DNA of 58,199 nt from assembly GCA_964622275.1 (NCBI GenBank), contig CAZUMX010000002.1, positions 1 through 58,199 on the forward strand, written 5' to 3'. Within the stretch, counting starts at the first letter, position 1. Each line of letters starts with the position of its first letter. The translations under genes and the position numbers were made by a program. The notes beneath the pieces were generated by a model, which worked only from the letters and a program-made list of their open reading frames with translations, had not been told where the DNA came from and did no database searches. This DNA is from CAYPEZ01 sp964622275. Its GTDB lineage: Bacteria; Patescibacteriota; Minisyncoccia; Phycocordibacterales; UBA6899. Below, in pieces: positions 1-10,516 of the stretch.

Positions 1-2
1 GC

Positions 3-3000
3 GACTTCGCCACCGGCACCACCAAGTACACCCAGTGGGATCGCATCACGCTCGAGACGAGCTCGACTACTGGCCAAGTCGCATACTCTTTGTTTGGTGC
101 AGTAGGAAGCTCGTCAGTCGCCCTCGCCTCCACCACACAGCTTGGAACAGGCAAGGTCTTGAGCCTGAACGGCACCTCCAGTGAATTCTTCACCGTCGCC
201 AACCAAGGGAACGTGGGTATTGGCACCAGTACCCCATACTCCAAACTCTCTGTCGCAGGACAAGTCGTCGCACAGAACTTCGTTGCCACGTCCTCTACGG
301 CATCCTCCACCTTCTTTGGTCTCTTTGCTACGAACGCCTCCACCACAGACCTCACGGTCACAGACGCATTCTTCCAGAATGGTCTTGCGGATTGCTCCGG
401 TGCTAACCAGTTCACCACCTACACGCTCTCCTCCGGGAAGTTCGGCTGCGGAACCGCATCAGCATCTACCGCCACCACCTCTCCATGGCAGAGCGTGAAC
501 AAAGATCTTCTTGTCCGCCTCACCACCACCACCAACCAAGTGCTCATTGGTGCAAACGCCACAACAACGAACTCACTGCTTGAAGTTGCTGGAACAACGA
601 CTGCAGATAGGTTTGTTGCCACATCAAGTTTAAGTGTTGGGACTAATGTCCAGTCTCTTCGTTTGTATGTTCTTAATGGGGGGACGCCGCTCGGAAATGG
701 GCAGTGGGCAGGAGGGACAATAGCAGCTTTCCAAAATAGTTCTGCTGGTTCAGATAATGCATATGTAAATATTGTTTCAGGGACTACAGGACTTGGGGGC
801 CTGGTCTTCAGTAATGCAAACACGACAGCACCAGGATCGATTCAGTACAGTGCGTTTACGAAGAGTCTTTATCTAACGACAAATAACAGTAATGGCGTAG
901 CAGTTCTTGATGATGAGGGGAATTTTGGGGTTGGTACGAGTACCTCCTATGCTCAACTTTCTGTCTGGGCAACATCAACATCGAATCGTCTTCTCGATCT
1001 TGTCTCCACCGCCTCCACCTCACTCTTCACCGTCTACAACAACGGCCAGGCATCATCCACGAACCTCATTATTGGACGCACAGCAACAACCGGCGCTCTT
1101 GCTGTCACAGGCTCCGCCACCTCCACCTTCGCAAACGGCATCCAGCTCTCAGGAGGGTGTTTCCGCAATGCCGCAGGGACCTGTGTCGGTGGCGGTGCAA
1201 GTGATGGGGCAGGTGCCACATACGTCGTCGCAGCATACAACTCACGTAATGCGTCGTACGCCGACTACCAGACCGACTACAACAACGACGAAGTCCAAAT
1301 CAATGCTGCTATTCAGGCTGCGTACTCCTCTGGTCGTGGTGGAAAGGTGTACCTTCTCGAAGGTGATTACCGCGTGGGGACATCGACTGCGCTCGGCGAC
1401 TCCATCGTCATGGCGACCTCTACGTCACTCATTGGTTCTGGCCCAGCGACGCGAATTACTGTTGCCTCATCGACACCAGGAGATATCAATGTGATCGCTT
1501 CTCGGAGCCAGTATTATGTCACCGTTGAACAACTTTCAATCATCGGAAACAAGGCAAATCAAGGTCTTGGTGGAAATCACTATGGTATCTATTTCCATAC
1601 AACCGGGGAATCAGAGATTCGGCATGTCATCATCGATAGCATGCGCACAACTGGTATTGAGTTTGTCGATGCATCAGGGAACATAATTTCGGAAAGCATG
1701 TTCTTTAGTAACACAGCGAACGGCATCGAGCTTTCGCAATCTTCCTCGGGATCAATGAAAAACTCAATTGTTGGAAATAAGATTCAAGGAAACGATGTTG
1801 GTATAAGCCTTTTTGGGTATGGGCAAAACGACAACACCATCACCGCAAATACTCTTTCAAATATTTCGGAAGAATTATATGTTGTTAGCGCACAAGGGAA
1901 CACATTCACAGCAAACACCCTCGATCTTCCCGGTACCTCACTTAATGGAATTTATTGTGGAGCGTGTGCAGCGAACATCTTTGTGGGGAACCATATTTCA
2001 GGAATCGGTGCACGTATTGCTTACTTTACTGCAGGTGCATATGACAATAGTTTTAGTAGTAATAGTGTAAGCCAAGGTGGCGCCGCAACTATCGGTGTCG
2101 AGGTAGATGGAGCTTCCTTACGAAATACATTTGCAAATAATAGATTTTCTAACAATAGTTCTGGACAATACTCGATTAGGATCTCGAGTGACTCTCTGCA
2201 AACGACCCTCAGCGGAAACACGTATCGGAATTCTAATGCAGGATTCTGGATCGCTGACTATGCGACATCCTCTACTCGATACACCCAGTGGGATCGCATC
2301 ACCCTCGATACCACCACACTTGGTATCCAGTCCTATTCTCTCTTTGGCGCCGTCGGCTCCACCTCTGTCGCCCTCGCCTCCACCACCCAGATGGGAACAG
2401 GAAAAGTCTTTAGCTTGAATGGCACCACCACGGAGTTCTTCACCGTCGCCAACCAAGGGAACGTGGGTATTGGCACCAGTACCCCATACTCCAAACTCTC
2501 TGTCGCAGGACAAGTCGTCGCACAGAACTTCGTTGCCACGTCCACCACCGCATCCTCCACCTTCTTCGGTCTCTTTGCTGCCAATGCCTCCACCACAGAC
2601 CTCACGGTCACAGACGCCTTCTTCCAGAATGGTCTTGCGGACTGCTCCGGTGCCAACCAGTTCACCACCTACACGCTCTCCTCCGGGAAGTTCGGCTGCG
2701 GAACCGCATCAGCATCTACCGCCACCACCTCTCCATGGCAGAGCGTGAACAAAGATCTTCTTGTCCGCCTCACCACCACCACCAACCAAGTGCTCATTGG
2801 TGCAAACGCCACAACAACGAACTCACTGCTTGAAGTTGCTGGAACAACGACTGCGACTGCGTTTGTGGCCACATCGACCACTGCAACATCTACTCTCACC
2901 AATGTTGTGATGGCTCTTAATGGCGGGCAGTCGGTGAACATCGGCACCTCTGTGAATTCAGGAGCAAAGCTTAATATCCTCGCATCGGCATCGCAGGGCG

Positions 3001-3236
3001 GGGCATTCATTACTACCGCTCAAACCGGAATTCAAAGCCTTTTGGCTCTCCAGACTACAGCAGGGGGAGGAAATGCTGTCGGTCTTGCATTCTACAATAA
3101 CGCTACTAACGTCTCGCGAATCTTCTCTTATGACAGCTCTCTTATTCTCCAAGCAGAAACAGGTGCACTCCTGTCGTTGCGAACAAATGGAGCGAACGAG
3201 CGATTGGTCATCGACGCCGCAGGAAATACCAGCATC
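3..3236 (+). CDS. Giant mosaic beta-helix surface protein, N-terminal part in window (5' partial, runs into assembly gap)
   Basis: The frame is open from the first bases of the window, so the real start lies upstream. The protein is a chain of modules. A Ser/Thr-rich cassette containing the GNVGIGTSTPYSKLSVAG-type motif is followed by a pectate-lyase-like module (GATYVVAA... GGKVYLLEG... LIGSGP, about nt 1195-1450), then right-handed parallel beta-helix repeats (NTITANT, NSFSSN-like rungs, about 1500-2220), then the cassette again. Composition is dominated by Ser, Thr, Ala, Gly and Asn, with almost no Cys, as in secreted fibres. The family resembles phage tail-fibre or polysaccharide-binding adhesins seen in CPR genomes; binding to a host cell or glycan is an inference. 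The frame reaches the Ns at 3237 and resumes in another frame at 3248. The module logic says both parts are one gene. Confidence 0.85.
93..390 (+). repeat. 298-bp coding cassette, copy 1
   Basis: Encodes FGAVGS...VGIGTSTPYSKL...DAFFQNGL. It is nearly identical at DNA level to the copies at 2343, 4685 and 6578; identity with copy 2 continues downstream to about 606. Confidence 0.9.
2343..2640 (+). repeat. 298-bp coding cassette, copy 2
   Basis: Same length and frame as copy 1, with scattered synonymous and conservative changes. The matching sequence extends to about 2853 (SPWQSVNKDLLVRL stretch shared with copy 1). Confidence 0.9.
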
Positions 3237-3246
3237 NNNNNNNNNN
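3237..3246. other. Assembly gap (10 Ns) inside the giant gene
   Basis: Ten Ns interrupt the coding sequence within a GIGTSTP-type motif: the left side ends AAGNTSI and the right side resumes TGTPYPRLTVWG. Matching the usual spacing of this motif (three residues missing) would need 8 unknown bases rather than 10, which would restore a single reading frame. The apparent frame change is therefore most simply an arbitrary gap length. A longer collapsed repeat is also possible, because the gene is full of near-identical segments. Confidence 0.9.
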
Positions 3247-3247
3247 T

Positions 3248-6200
3248 ACCGGCACTCCATACCCCCGTCTCACGGTCTGGGGCGCAGATACCTCAGCGAA
3301 TACTCGCGCCTTCGATGTGGTGAATAATGCATCCACGACACTCTTTGCTATCTTCAACAACGGCCAAGCATCATCCACGAACCTCATCGTCTCCAATACC
3401 GCCACCACGACAAACCTCGTCGTCACTGGCAGTGCCACCACCTCATTCACTGGCCCTATCTCAGTCTCCGCCACCAGCTCCTTCAACGGCCTCCGTCTCT
3501 CTGGTGGATGTCTCCAAGACTCTACCGGAGCCTGTGTGGGTCGTGGACAAGGTGCGACCTACGTCGTTGCTGCGTCTTCCTCTATCTATCGCAACTACGC
3601 AGACTACGTCGCCACTGGTACCAACGACCAAAACGTCATCAACCAAGCCATCACCGCTGCATACTCTGCATCCCGTGGTGCAGGAGGGAAGGTGTATCTC
3701 TTGGAGGGCATGTTCATGATTTCCACTTCTACCACCATCGGTGAAGGTATCCGCATGGCCACCGGTACGCAACTCATCGGGTCGGGACCTGGGACTATAC
3801 TCCGTGTTCCAAATGCAACACGAGGAAATATCAATGTCGTTGATATCCGTGCGTCACGCGCGCAGGTCACCGACCTCGCAATTCACGGAAACAAAACAAA
3901 CCAGACAACAGGTACGCACATTGGTGTGCTCATTAGTGGTACTCTCTCTGCTTCTTCGACAGTTGATCGTTTGCATATTCGCAGTATGCGATCAAACGGT
4001 ATCGATCTCGCGTCGACCAATCGTGTCACGGTGACGAACAACTCGATCGAAGATTCATCCACGGCGTCGGGGTACGGCATTGGACTCACATCCGCGACGT
4101 ACAACACCTTCATTGGAAATGCGATTGATGGCGGGTCGACCGGGGTGACGGACGGGTTCTCGTTGAGTGGGACTTCCAATAACAACGTATTCACAGGGAA
4201 CATCGTGACGAATGCCGCTGGAGGATGGGTTTCTTCCGGATCGGATGCTAACACCATCACAGGAAACACCTTTAATGGAAACAACTACGGTGTCTATCTC
4301 AATCCAGGTAACAGCACTATTGTTTCTGACAATATCATGAGTGGTAATGCTATTTCTGGTGTGATGATCAATTCCGGTGTGATGAATACGATTTCTAATA
4401 ACCGAATCATCAACAACGGAAGCTCAGGGGCAAATAGCAGCATCGATCTTTTGACAGGAGCATCAGGGAACCTTATTTCTGGAAACTTTATTACTGACGA
4501 TGCTGGTACTGCATATGCCATCCGTATCTCTAGTGACTCATTGTCAAACGTCCTTACGGGAAATCTCTATGGAGGTACAGGTGCAACGTCTATCCAAGAC
4601 GCTGCTACCAGCTCCACCAAGTACACCCAGTGGGATCGCATCACGCTCGACACCACCTCAAGTGGTATCCAGAGCTACTCACTCTTTGGCGCCGTCGGCT
4701 CCACATCAGTCGCTCTCGCCTCCACCACACAGCTTGGAACAGGCAAAGTCTTGAGCTTGAACGGCACCTCCAGTGAGTTCTTCACCGTCGCCAACCAAGG
4801 GAACGTCGGTATTGGCACCAGTACTCCATACTCCAAACTCTCTGTCGCAGGACAAGTGGTCGCACAGAACTTCGTTGCCACGTCCTCTACGGCATCCTCC
4901 ACCTTCTTCGGTCTCTTTGCTACGAACGCCTCCACCACAGATCTCACGGTCACAGACGCATTCTTCCAGAATGGTCTTGCGGACTGTACAGGTACCACCT
5001 TTGTCCAATACACACTCTCGTCAGGGAAGTTTGGGTGTGGGACTCCGGTGGGAGGAGGCGGTGGAGGTGGAGGTGCATTCGCAACTAATACATCCAACAC
5101 CCTCACGTATCTCTCAACTCAGTGGGCGCTCAAGATTGGTGGCACAGCAACCATTACCAACTCTCGTCTTGAGGTCTCAGGTGGTGTGACCATCTTCGAC
5201 ACGGCAACAACATCAAACATCGTCTCTACCTCTACTGCTACAAGTTCCTTTGCTGGCAATCTCTCGGTCACTGGTGCAACTTCAACGTTTGCTGGCCTCC
5301 GCCTCTCCGGCGGTTGTCTCCAAGACTCTACCGGAGCCTGTGTGGGTCGTGGACAAGGAGCCACCTACGTCGTTGCTGCTACGTCGTCTATCTACCGCAA
5401 CTACGCAGACTATGTTGCTACAGGTACCAACGACCAAAACGTCATCAACAATGCGATCACTGCTGCATACTCTGCTGCCCGTGGTGCAGGAGGGAAGGTG
5501 TATCTCCTCGAAGGTACTTACATGATCGCGACCTCGACCACAACATTTGATCCAGCATACGGTATCGGTGTTCGTATGGCCACCGGGACACAACTGATCG
5601 GCTCTGGTCCTGGCACTGTGCTACGCCTTATTCCGAACATCAATAATAATGCATTAGGCGGATTCGACATCATCAGCGCCTCGGGTACTCCAGCGGTCTA
5701 CATCGGTCACCTCTCTGTCAATGGCGACAAGGCGAACCAGTCGTTAAATGATTATGAAAATGGTATCAATTTCACCGCAGTATCTTCCTCAACTATCGAA
5801 AACGTGATTGTCAACAATGTGAGAGGTACTGGTATTGTCCTTTATTATGGTTCCACGAATAATATCATTACCGGCAATATTGCAAATAGCAATGGTTCCG
5901 GTATCGATCTCGTCGCATCCTCGACGAATAACATTGTTATTGGCAACACCGCAAGCTTCAATACCTTTAATGGTATTAGTGTCTTGTCTGCAAGCAACAA
6001 TATCATCACTGGAAACACTGCAAATTCAAATGCTTCCTATGGAATCAATTTTGCCTTCGAATCGCACTTCAATACCATCACAGGCAATACTACAAATAAT
6101 AATGATTACGGTATTGATGTGAACGGTTCCTCTAACTTCAACAACATCACAGGCAATATTGCGAACCTCAATACCTTTAACGGAATCAGTCTAGGTTTTT

Positions 6201-9200
6201 CTGAGGGGAATACTGTTACGGGAAATACCGTAAACACAAACGGCTTTTACGGTATTTCACTTTACACAGTTACTTCCCATGTCGTTACTGGAAATCGTCT
6301 CCACAATAACGGTGGATCCACCGCTCTCGGAGGGATCAGAGTCACAGATACTTCTCTCAATAATCTCATTTCTTCCAATTACATTACAGACACTGACGGA
6401 ACAGGGTACGCAATTATGATCAGCTCCGATTCTGTGGGGAACACTCTCGTCGGCAATACCTACAGCGGCACCGGAGCCACAAGCATCGGTGACTTCGCCA
6501 CTGGCACCACCCGTTACACCCAGTGGGACCGCATCACGCTCGACACTACCTCAAGTGGTATCCAGAGCTACTCACTCTTTGGCGCCGTCGGCTCCACCTC
6601 AGTCGCAATGGCAAGTACGACTCAAGCAGGAACGGGGAAGGTCTTTAGCTTGAACGGCACCTCCAGTGAGTTCTTCACCGTCGCCAACCAAGGCAACGTC
6701 GGTATTGGCACCAGTACCCCATACTCCAAACTCTCTGTCGCAGGACAAGTGGTCGCACAGAACTTCGTTGCCACGTCCTCTACGGCATCCTCCACCTTCT
6801 TTGGTCTCTTTGCTACGAACGCCTCCACCACAGACCTCACGGTCACAGACGCCTTCTTCCAGAATGGACTCACAGATTGCACTGGTTCAGGAAATAAGGT
6901 GGTGTACACCCTCTCCTCAGGAAAGTTTGGCTGTGATACCGACCAGACTGGAGGCGGATCACTCAACACTGGCTCACTCACTATTGGTGTTCTCACTGCA
7001 ACCACAAGCTTCACAGCAAACGTTGCAACCATCGGCTCCACGAGCGTCGGATTCATCATGGCGACGAACACTGCAGCCACAAGCACCTTCACGAGCGCAC
7101 TCTTTGCACTCAATGGTGGTAGTCTCGTCGGATTTGGCACGACTACTCCAACAGGATTTGTGAGTATTCAGGCAAAAGTCGCAGGGAGCGAGATCTTCGA
7201 TATTGCCTCTACCACCGGAGCATCGCTCCTGCGTGTGAATGGTGTTGGGAACGTAGGTATCGGCACCACAAGTCCATATGCAAAACTCTCTGTTGTTGGA
7301 ACCACCACCTTCTCGGGAGGAGACCTCATCTTCAACAACGACATCGGCCGTATTACTCGTGCGATTGTGAACGCACCGAATTACTCAGGCACAAACAAAA
7401 ATACTGGCGGCTTCCTCTTTGCCACGACGACATTGATGAATGGTGGTCAAGTTCCGCTACTTTACATGACATCTGCAACCTCAGGCATCATGGATTTCGC
7501 TCGAGTAGGGATTGGTGCGACGTCGACTTATGGACTCGTAGGGAATCCCGGTAGTGATGAAGGTGGGCTTCGAGACACACTTACTGTTGCGGGTCGCATC
7601 TATAGCACTTGGAAGTATCTAGGATGTGATGCATTCGGAAGTGGTATCGCAGCGGCTGTCACAGCAGCAACTGACTTGACGAATACCTGTGGAACGTTTG
7701 CTTACGATGCGACGACCCAAGGACGACTCGATCCACAAACGGATGCAAATCCTCCATTTGCGCGTATTACTGCTGGGACACAGACAGGTGGTGTGTCTGG
7801 ACATTCTGCCACACTCCGATCGTGGGTAAAGTTTGTGTCAGCGACAACAAGTGCGGCAATGGAGGCAACCATGAGACTCGGTACATCAACGGCGACGGTA
7901 GGTACTTCGACCGGAATAATCTACCTTGCGGGATTTGTGAACACTACAGCAGGGTCAGCATTTACTGCTCTCCCTACGAACGGAGTCTTCTTTGCAGCAT
8001 CTAGTACTGGGAACTGGATTGCAATCAGTCGTGATGGAGGCGTCAGTACAAATTCATGGACTGATACTGGTGTTGCCACAACTACAACAAATAATGACTT
8101 TAAAAAATTCAGAATCGAAATGAGTTCCACAACTAGTGGTGGCGGAGAAACAATATTCATGATCAATGGGACAATCGTTGCCCGTCACTACAGCAATGTT
8201 CCTTCAGACAATCTTGCTCCACTTATTGGAATCACGACAAATGCGAACTTCGGACAAAATGGGCGATTCCTCGATATTTCTGGATTTAGAGTCTGGGTAG
8301 ATGATCCTCCTGAAGGCTATGCACTCGCAGAATCAACAAAAGCTGAAATTCTTGCTGAAGAGGAATTAGATTATGGTCGGGCGGCAAACTTTGCCTTGTG
8401 GTACAAAGGACTAGAAGGATCAACAACACCGCGCACGGGTTCAATCCTTGCGCTGAGAGAATCTCAGATTGCTGGCTTGCCTAGGGTGGCAATGGCTGCA
8501 CGAGAGTACGACGCTAACATCGTTGGTGTGTACACTGATAGCCCAACACAAATCCTTGGTGATGTGCAAAAAGAAAAAATCCCTGTCGCTTATTCCGGTC
8601 GTTCGATCGTTGAAATCAATCTTCAAAACGGCCCTATCAGAGTCGGTGACCCAATTACCTCATCGTCGATTCCAGGTGAAGGAATGCGTGCCACACGGCC
8701 TGGACAGATCGTGGGCTATGCGGTCACGGCATTCGACCCAGATAATGCTATTGGCGTATGTAAGGACATCACACTCGAAAACGGGGCACTCGCATCATCG
8801 ACTCCAGCAGACGAAGAGAAGTGCGCAGGAACAGTCGTGGTATCAGTGAACCCACAAAGCTGGAATGGAGGAGAAGCATTCTTTGGTTCAGCAGGAGAAA
8901 ACCTCGCATCAGTAGCCGCCGCAATCACAGATCTCAGCTCAGATGTGCTGACCGAAGCGGTCCGTGGTGCGAAGATCGTCGCAGGACGCATCGTCGCTGC
9001 TGTTGCGGTGGTTCAAGATCTCTTTGCGAAGGCTGTCACGATTCTTCCTGGTGGTGAGGTTGTCCTCCCGGCAGGAACGAACGAGCTCACTGGCCGAAGC
9101 TATATTGCAAGTGGTGAAACATCAGTCTTCATCCCACACAATCGCGTCTGGGCCACATCGACCAAAGTCCTCATCACTCCTCGAGTCTCCCTCACTGCAG

Positions 9201-9592
9201 CACTCGCTGTCACTGATATCGAAAGCGGTTCTGGATTCAGGGTCTCCCTCGGCGGAGCAGCACCAAGTGACATTCCGTTTGACTGGGTGATTGTGAACTC
9301 CTACGAAGTCGCTCCGGGATCGAATGCCGTACAGGGGCAAACTCAAGCAAACAACGGACAGGGCAGCCAAGGCGCAACACCCCCTCCACCTCCACCAACA
9401 ACACCGGAGGGGGGAGCGAGCACGGGCGGTACCGGGTCAACGACAGGAACAGATACGGGAACCACATCAGGCTCAACGGGTGATACTGGAGCGGGTACAG
9501 GGACCACTCCTCCTGCTGACCAGGGAGCAACACCCCCAGCAGAACCTCCACCCTCTGAGCCTCCTCCTAGCGACACGCCACCCACTCCATAA
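3248..9592 (+). CDS. Giant mosaic beta-helix surface protein, C-terminal part
   Basis: The frame is open directly after the gap, upstream of the apparent GTG at 3317, so the GTG is internal. Two further pectate-lyase-like modules (about 3533-3790 and 5335-5620) each lead into NosD-like beta-helix rungs (NTITGNT repeats, about 3880-4560 and 5700-6480). They alternate with the 298-bp cassette. After about 7550 the architecture changes: a globular beta-rich domain, then a tail-fibre-like region with VGVYTDSP, GPIRVGDPITSSSIPG and GQIVGYAV motifs. Another beta domain follows, ending in a Pro/Gly/Thr-rich low-complexity tail of about 85 residues. No LPXTG or PEP-CTERM signal is visible, so the anchoring mode is unknown. 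Joined with the upstream part, at least about 3,190 residues are encoded here. Probably a secreted adhesin or fibre; the role is inferred. Confidence 0.88.
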   Translation, partial: TGTPYPRLTVWGADTSANTRAFDVVNNASTTLFAIFNNGQASSTNLIVSNTATTTNLVVTGSATTSFTGPISVSATSSFNGLRLSGGCLQDSTGACVGRGQGATYVVAASSSIYRNYADYVATGTNDQNVINQAITAAYSASRGAGGKVYLLEGMFMISTSTTIGEGIRMATGTQLIGSGPGTILRVPNATRGNINVVDIRASRAQVTDLAIHGNKTNQTTGTHIGVLISGTLSASSTVDRLHIRSMRSNGIDLASTNRVTVTNNSIEDSSTASGYGIGLTSATYNTFIGNAIDGGSTGVTDGFSLSGTSNNNVFTGNIVTNAAGGWVSSGSDANTITGNTFNGNNYGVYLNPGNSTIVSDNIMSGNAISGVMINSGVMNTISNNRIINNGSSGANSSIDLLTGASGNLISGNFITDDAGTAYAIRISSDSLSNVLTGNLYGGTGATSIQDAATSSTKYTQWDRITLDTTSSGIQSYSLFGAVGSTSVALASTTQLGTGKVLSLNGTSSEFFTVANQGNVGIGTSTPYSKLSVAGQVVAQNFVATSSTASSTFFGLFATNASTTDLTVTDAFFQNGLADCTGTTFVQYTLSSGKFGCGTPVGGGGGGGGAFATNTSNTLTYLSTQWALKIGGTATITNSRLEVSGGVTIFDTATTSNIVSTSTATSSFAGNLSVTGATSTFAGLRLSGGCLQDSTGACVGRGQGATYVVAATSSIYRNYADYVATGTNDQNVINNAITAAYSAARGAGGKVYLLEGTYMIATSTTTFDPAYGIGVRMATGTQLIGSGPGTVLRLIPNINNNALGGFDIISASGTPAVYIGHLSVNGDKANQSLNDYENGINFTAVSSSTIENVIVNNVRGTGIVLYYGSTNNIITGNIANSNGSGIDLVASSTNNIVIGNTASFNTFNGISVLSASNNIITGNTANSNASYGINFAFESHFNTITGNTTNNNDYGIDVNGSSNFNNITGNIANLNTFNGISLGFSEGNTVTGNTVNTNGFYGISLYTVTSHVVTGNRLHNNGGSTALGGIRVTDTSLNNLISSNYITDTDGTGYAIMISSDSVGNTLVGNTYSGTGATSIGDFATGTTRYTQWDRITLDTTSSGIQSYSLFGAVGSTSVAMASTTQAGTGKVFSLNGTSSEFFTVANQGNVGIGTSTPYSKLSVAGQVVAQNFVATSSTASSTFFGLFATNASTTDLTVTDAFFQNGLTDCTGSGNKVVYTLSSGKFGCDTDQTGGGSLNTGSLTIGVLTATTSFTANVATIGSTSVGFIMATNTAATSTFTSALFALNGGSLVGFGTTTPTGFVSIQAKVAGSEIFDIASTTGASLLRVNGVGNVGIGTTSPYAKLSVVGTTTFSGGDLIFNNDIGRITRAIVNAPNYSGTNKNTGGFLFATTTLMNGGQVPLLYMTSATSGIMDFARVGIGATSTYGLVGNPGSDEGGLRDTLTVAGRIYSTWKYLGCDAFGSGIAAAVTAATDLTNTCGTFAYDATTQGRLDPQTDANPPFARITAGTQTGGVSGHSATLRSWVKFVSATTSAAMEATMRLGTSTATVGTSTGIIYLAGFVNTTAGSAFTALPTNGVFFAASSTGNWIAISRDGGVSTNSWTDTGVATTTTNNDFKKFRIEMSSTTSGGGETIFMINGTIVARHYSNVPSDNLAPLIGITTNANFGQNGRFLDISGFRVWVDDPPEGYALAESTKAEILAEEELDYGRAANFALWYKGLEGSTTPRTGSILALRESQIAGLPRVAMAAREYDANIVGVYTDSPTQILGDVQKEKIPVAYSGRSIVEINLQNGPIRVGDPITSSSIPGEGMRATRPGQIVGYAVTAFDPDNAIGVCKDITLENGALASSTPADEEKCAGTVVVSVNPQSWNGGEAFFGSAGENLASVAAAITDLSSDVLTEAVRGAKIVAGRIVAAVAVVQDLFAKAVTILPGGEVVLPAGTNELTGRSYIASGETSVFIPHNRVWATSTKVLITPRVSLTAALAVTDIESGSGFRVSLGGAAPSDIPFDWVIVNSYEVAPGSNAVQGQTQANNGQGSQGATPPPPPPTTPEGGASTGGTGSTTGTDTGTTSGSTGDTGAGTGTTPPADQGATPPAEPPPSEPPPSDTPPTP
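4685..4982 (+). repeat. 298-bp coding cassette, copy 3
   Basis: Third near-identical in-frame copy. It is followed by a poly-Gly stretch (about 5049-5072) instead of the SPWQSVNKD segment of copies 1 and 2. Confidence 0.9.
6578..6875 (+). repeat. 298-bp coding cassette, copy 4
   Basis: Fourth in-frame copy, the last before the C-terminal domains. It carries a few local substitutions (SVAMASTTQAGTGKVF). Confidence 0.9.
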
Positions 9593-9608
9593 TCCCAATG
9601 AATAAAAT

Positions 9609-9655
9609 CCAAAAGGCTAAGCCTTTACAAACTCTGTAAAGGCTTAGCCTTTTGG
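9609..9655. repeat. REP-like palindrome, copy 1
   Basis: Perfect 21-bp inverted repeat (arms 9609-9629 and 9635-9655) with loop AACTC; the core is GGCTAAGCC. It follows the giant gene and may also stop transcription, but no U-run follows the stem. Related copies lie at 10458 and 11210, on both sides of the transposase gene. Confidence 0.9.
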
Positions 9656-9731
9656 GTTTGGATAAGAGCTGCTTTTTCAACAATGTAGTATGATAAATAG
9701 ACAGCATTATTCCTAAAAATATTTCATTCAC

Positions 9732-10415
9732 ATGATTTCAAAATCACAAAAAACATTTCTTGGTCTAGGAGTCGGAGTTCTTCTGCTGACTGTGGGTGGG
9801 TATACACTCGCACAAACCAGCGCAACACAAGTCAGTGCATGTGCAAAGAACAATGGCTCAATGTATCTCATTGGTCCAAGTTTCTCTCGACAAACCTGTC
9901 TTTCGGGTGATGTCCAAATTGACTGGCCTACACTTGCAGGAACACCAAAGCAATTGCATTTATATGATGGAAATAATATAGATTTAGGCTGGATTGTTTC
10001 AGCGAGTGGGCAGGGCTCACCTTCTAATGCGTTTACAGTCTATGTTCCATCTCAAGGTCTCTTCGTAGACTATGGATTGGATGGATTGAATGTCTCAGCA
10101 AATATTGGCGGCGGATCAGGTACAGTGTATTTTAATGGGCCCAATTGCGTCGGCACCCCCCTTCTCAATGCATCCAATCAGGGAGCAGGCAACTATTCTT
10201 CTCCAAACACTTTATTTGGTTTTGACGGGTATTTATACAAAAAAAATATTTCTGTGACTACAACCACCACGGTATTTTCAGCTCGTGTGGGTGGATCATG
10301 TCAGAATCTAGAAAATCCTGAAGAAATTGAAGCTCTTTCTCTTGTGGTGTACCCAACTCCCCCCATTGTCCTTAATCCTGTTTGGCCAATTCGGGTAGTC
10401 GAAACTCAGTTTTAG
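9732..10415 (+). CDS. Secreted protein of unknown function
   Basis: A 227-residue protein not recognised as a named family. Residues 1-30 form a clear signal peptide or N-terminal anchor (Lys-rich start, hydrophobic LGLGVGVLLLTVGGYTL, then an Ala/Gln-containing cleavage-like region). Just after it is a short module with two Cys (SACAKNNGSMYLIG ... TCLSGDVQIDW), a pattern often seen at the start of secreted proteins with a folded beta domain. Two more Cys (NCVG and SCQN) could form disulfides, consistent with the DsbB system at 49584-50595. No Shine-Dalgarno is visible before the ATG. It lies between two REP-like palindromes, so it may have travelled with, or been isolated by, the element; that is inference. 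Confidence 0.75.
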   Translation: MISKSQKTFLGLGVGVLLLTVGGYTLAQTSATQVSACAKNNGSMYLIGPSFSRQTCLSGDVQIDWPTLAGTPKQLHLYDGNNIDLGWIVSASGQGSPSNAFTVYVPSQGLFVDYGLDGLNVSANIGGGSGTVYFNGPNCVGTPLLNASNQGAGNYSSPNTLFGFDGYLYKKNISVTTTTTVFSARVGGSCQNLENPEEIEALSLVVYPTPPIVLNPVWPIRVVETQF

Positions 10416-10457
10416 GTATCCAACACGGAGTTTCTCTGAAATCAGAAAAGAACAAAT

Positions 10458-10503
10458 CCAAAAGGCTAAGCCTTTGTACATTTGCAAAGGCTTAGCCTTT
10501 TGG
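10458..10503. repeat. REP-like palindrome, copy 2
   Basis: Inverted repeat with 19-bp perfect arms (10458-10476 and 10485-10503) and an 8-nt loop. It shares the core of copies 1 and 3 but has a different loop-proximal end. It ends 13 bp before the transposase start at 10517. Confidence 0.9.
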
Positions 10504-10516
10504 CTAGGATTTATGA

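Noticed and set aside
1..9592. Alternating repeats as a CRISPR array
   Set aside because: Repeats are about 298 bp, lie within a coding frame, and are separated by kilobase-size coding modules.
9609..9655. Palindrome as only an intrinsic terminator of the giant gene
   Set aside because: No U-run follows the stem, and two further copies flank the RAYT gene, so a REP-like repeat explains it better, although it may also affect transcription.
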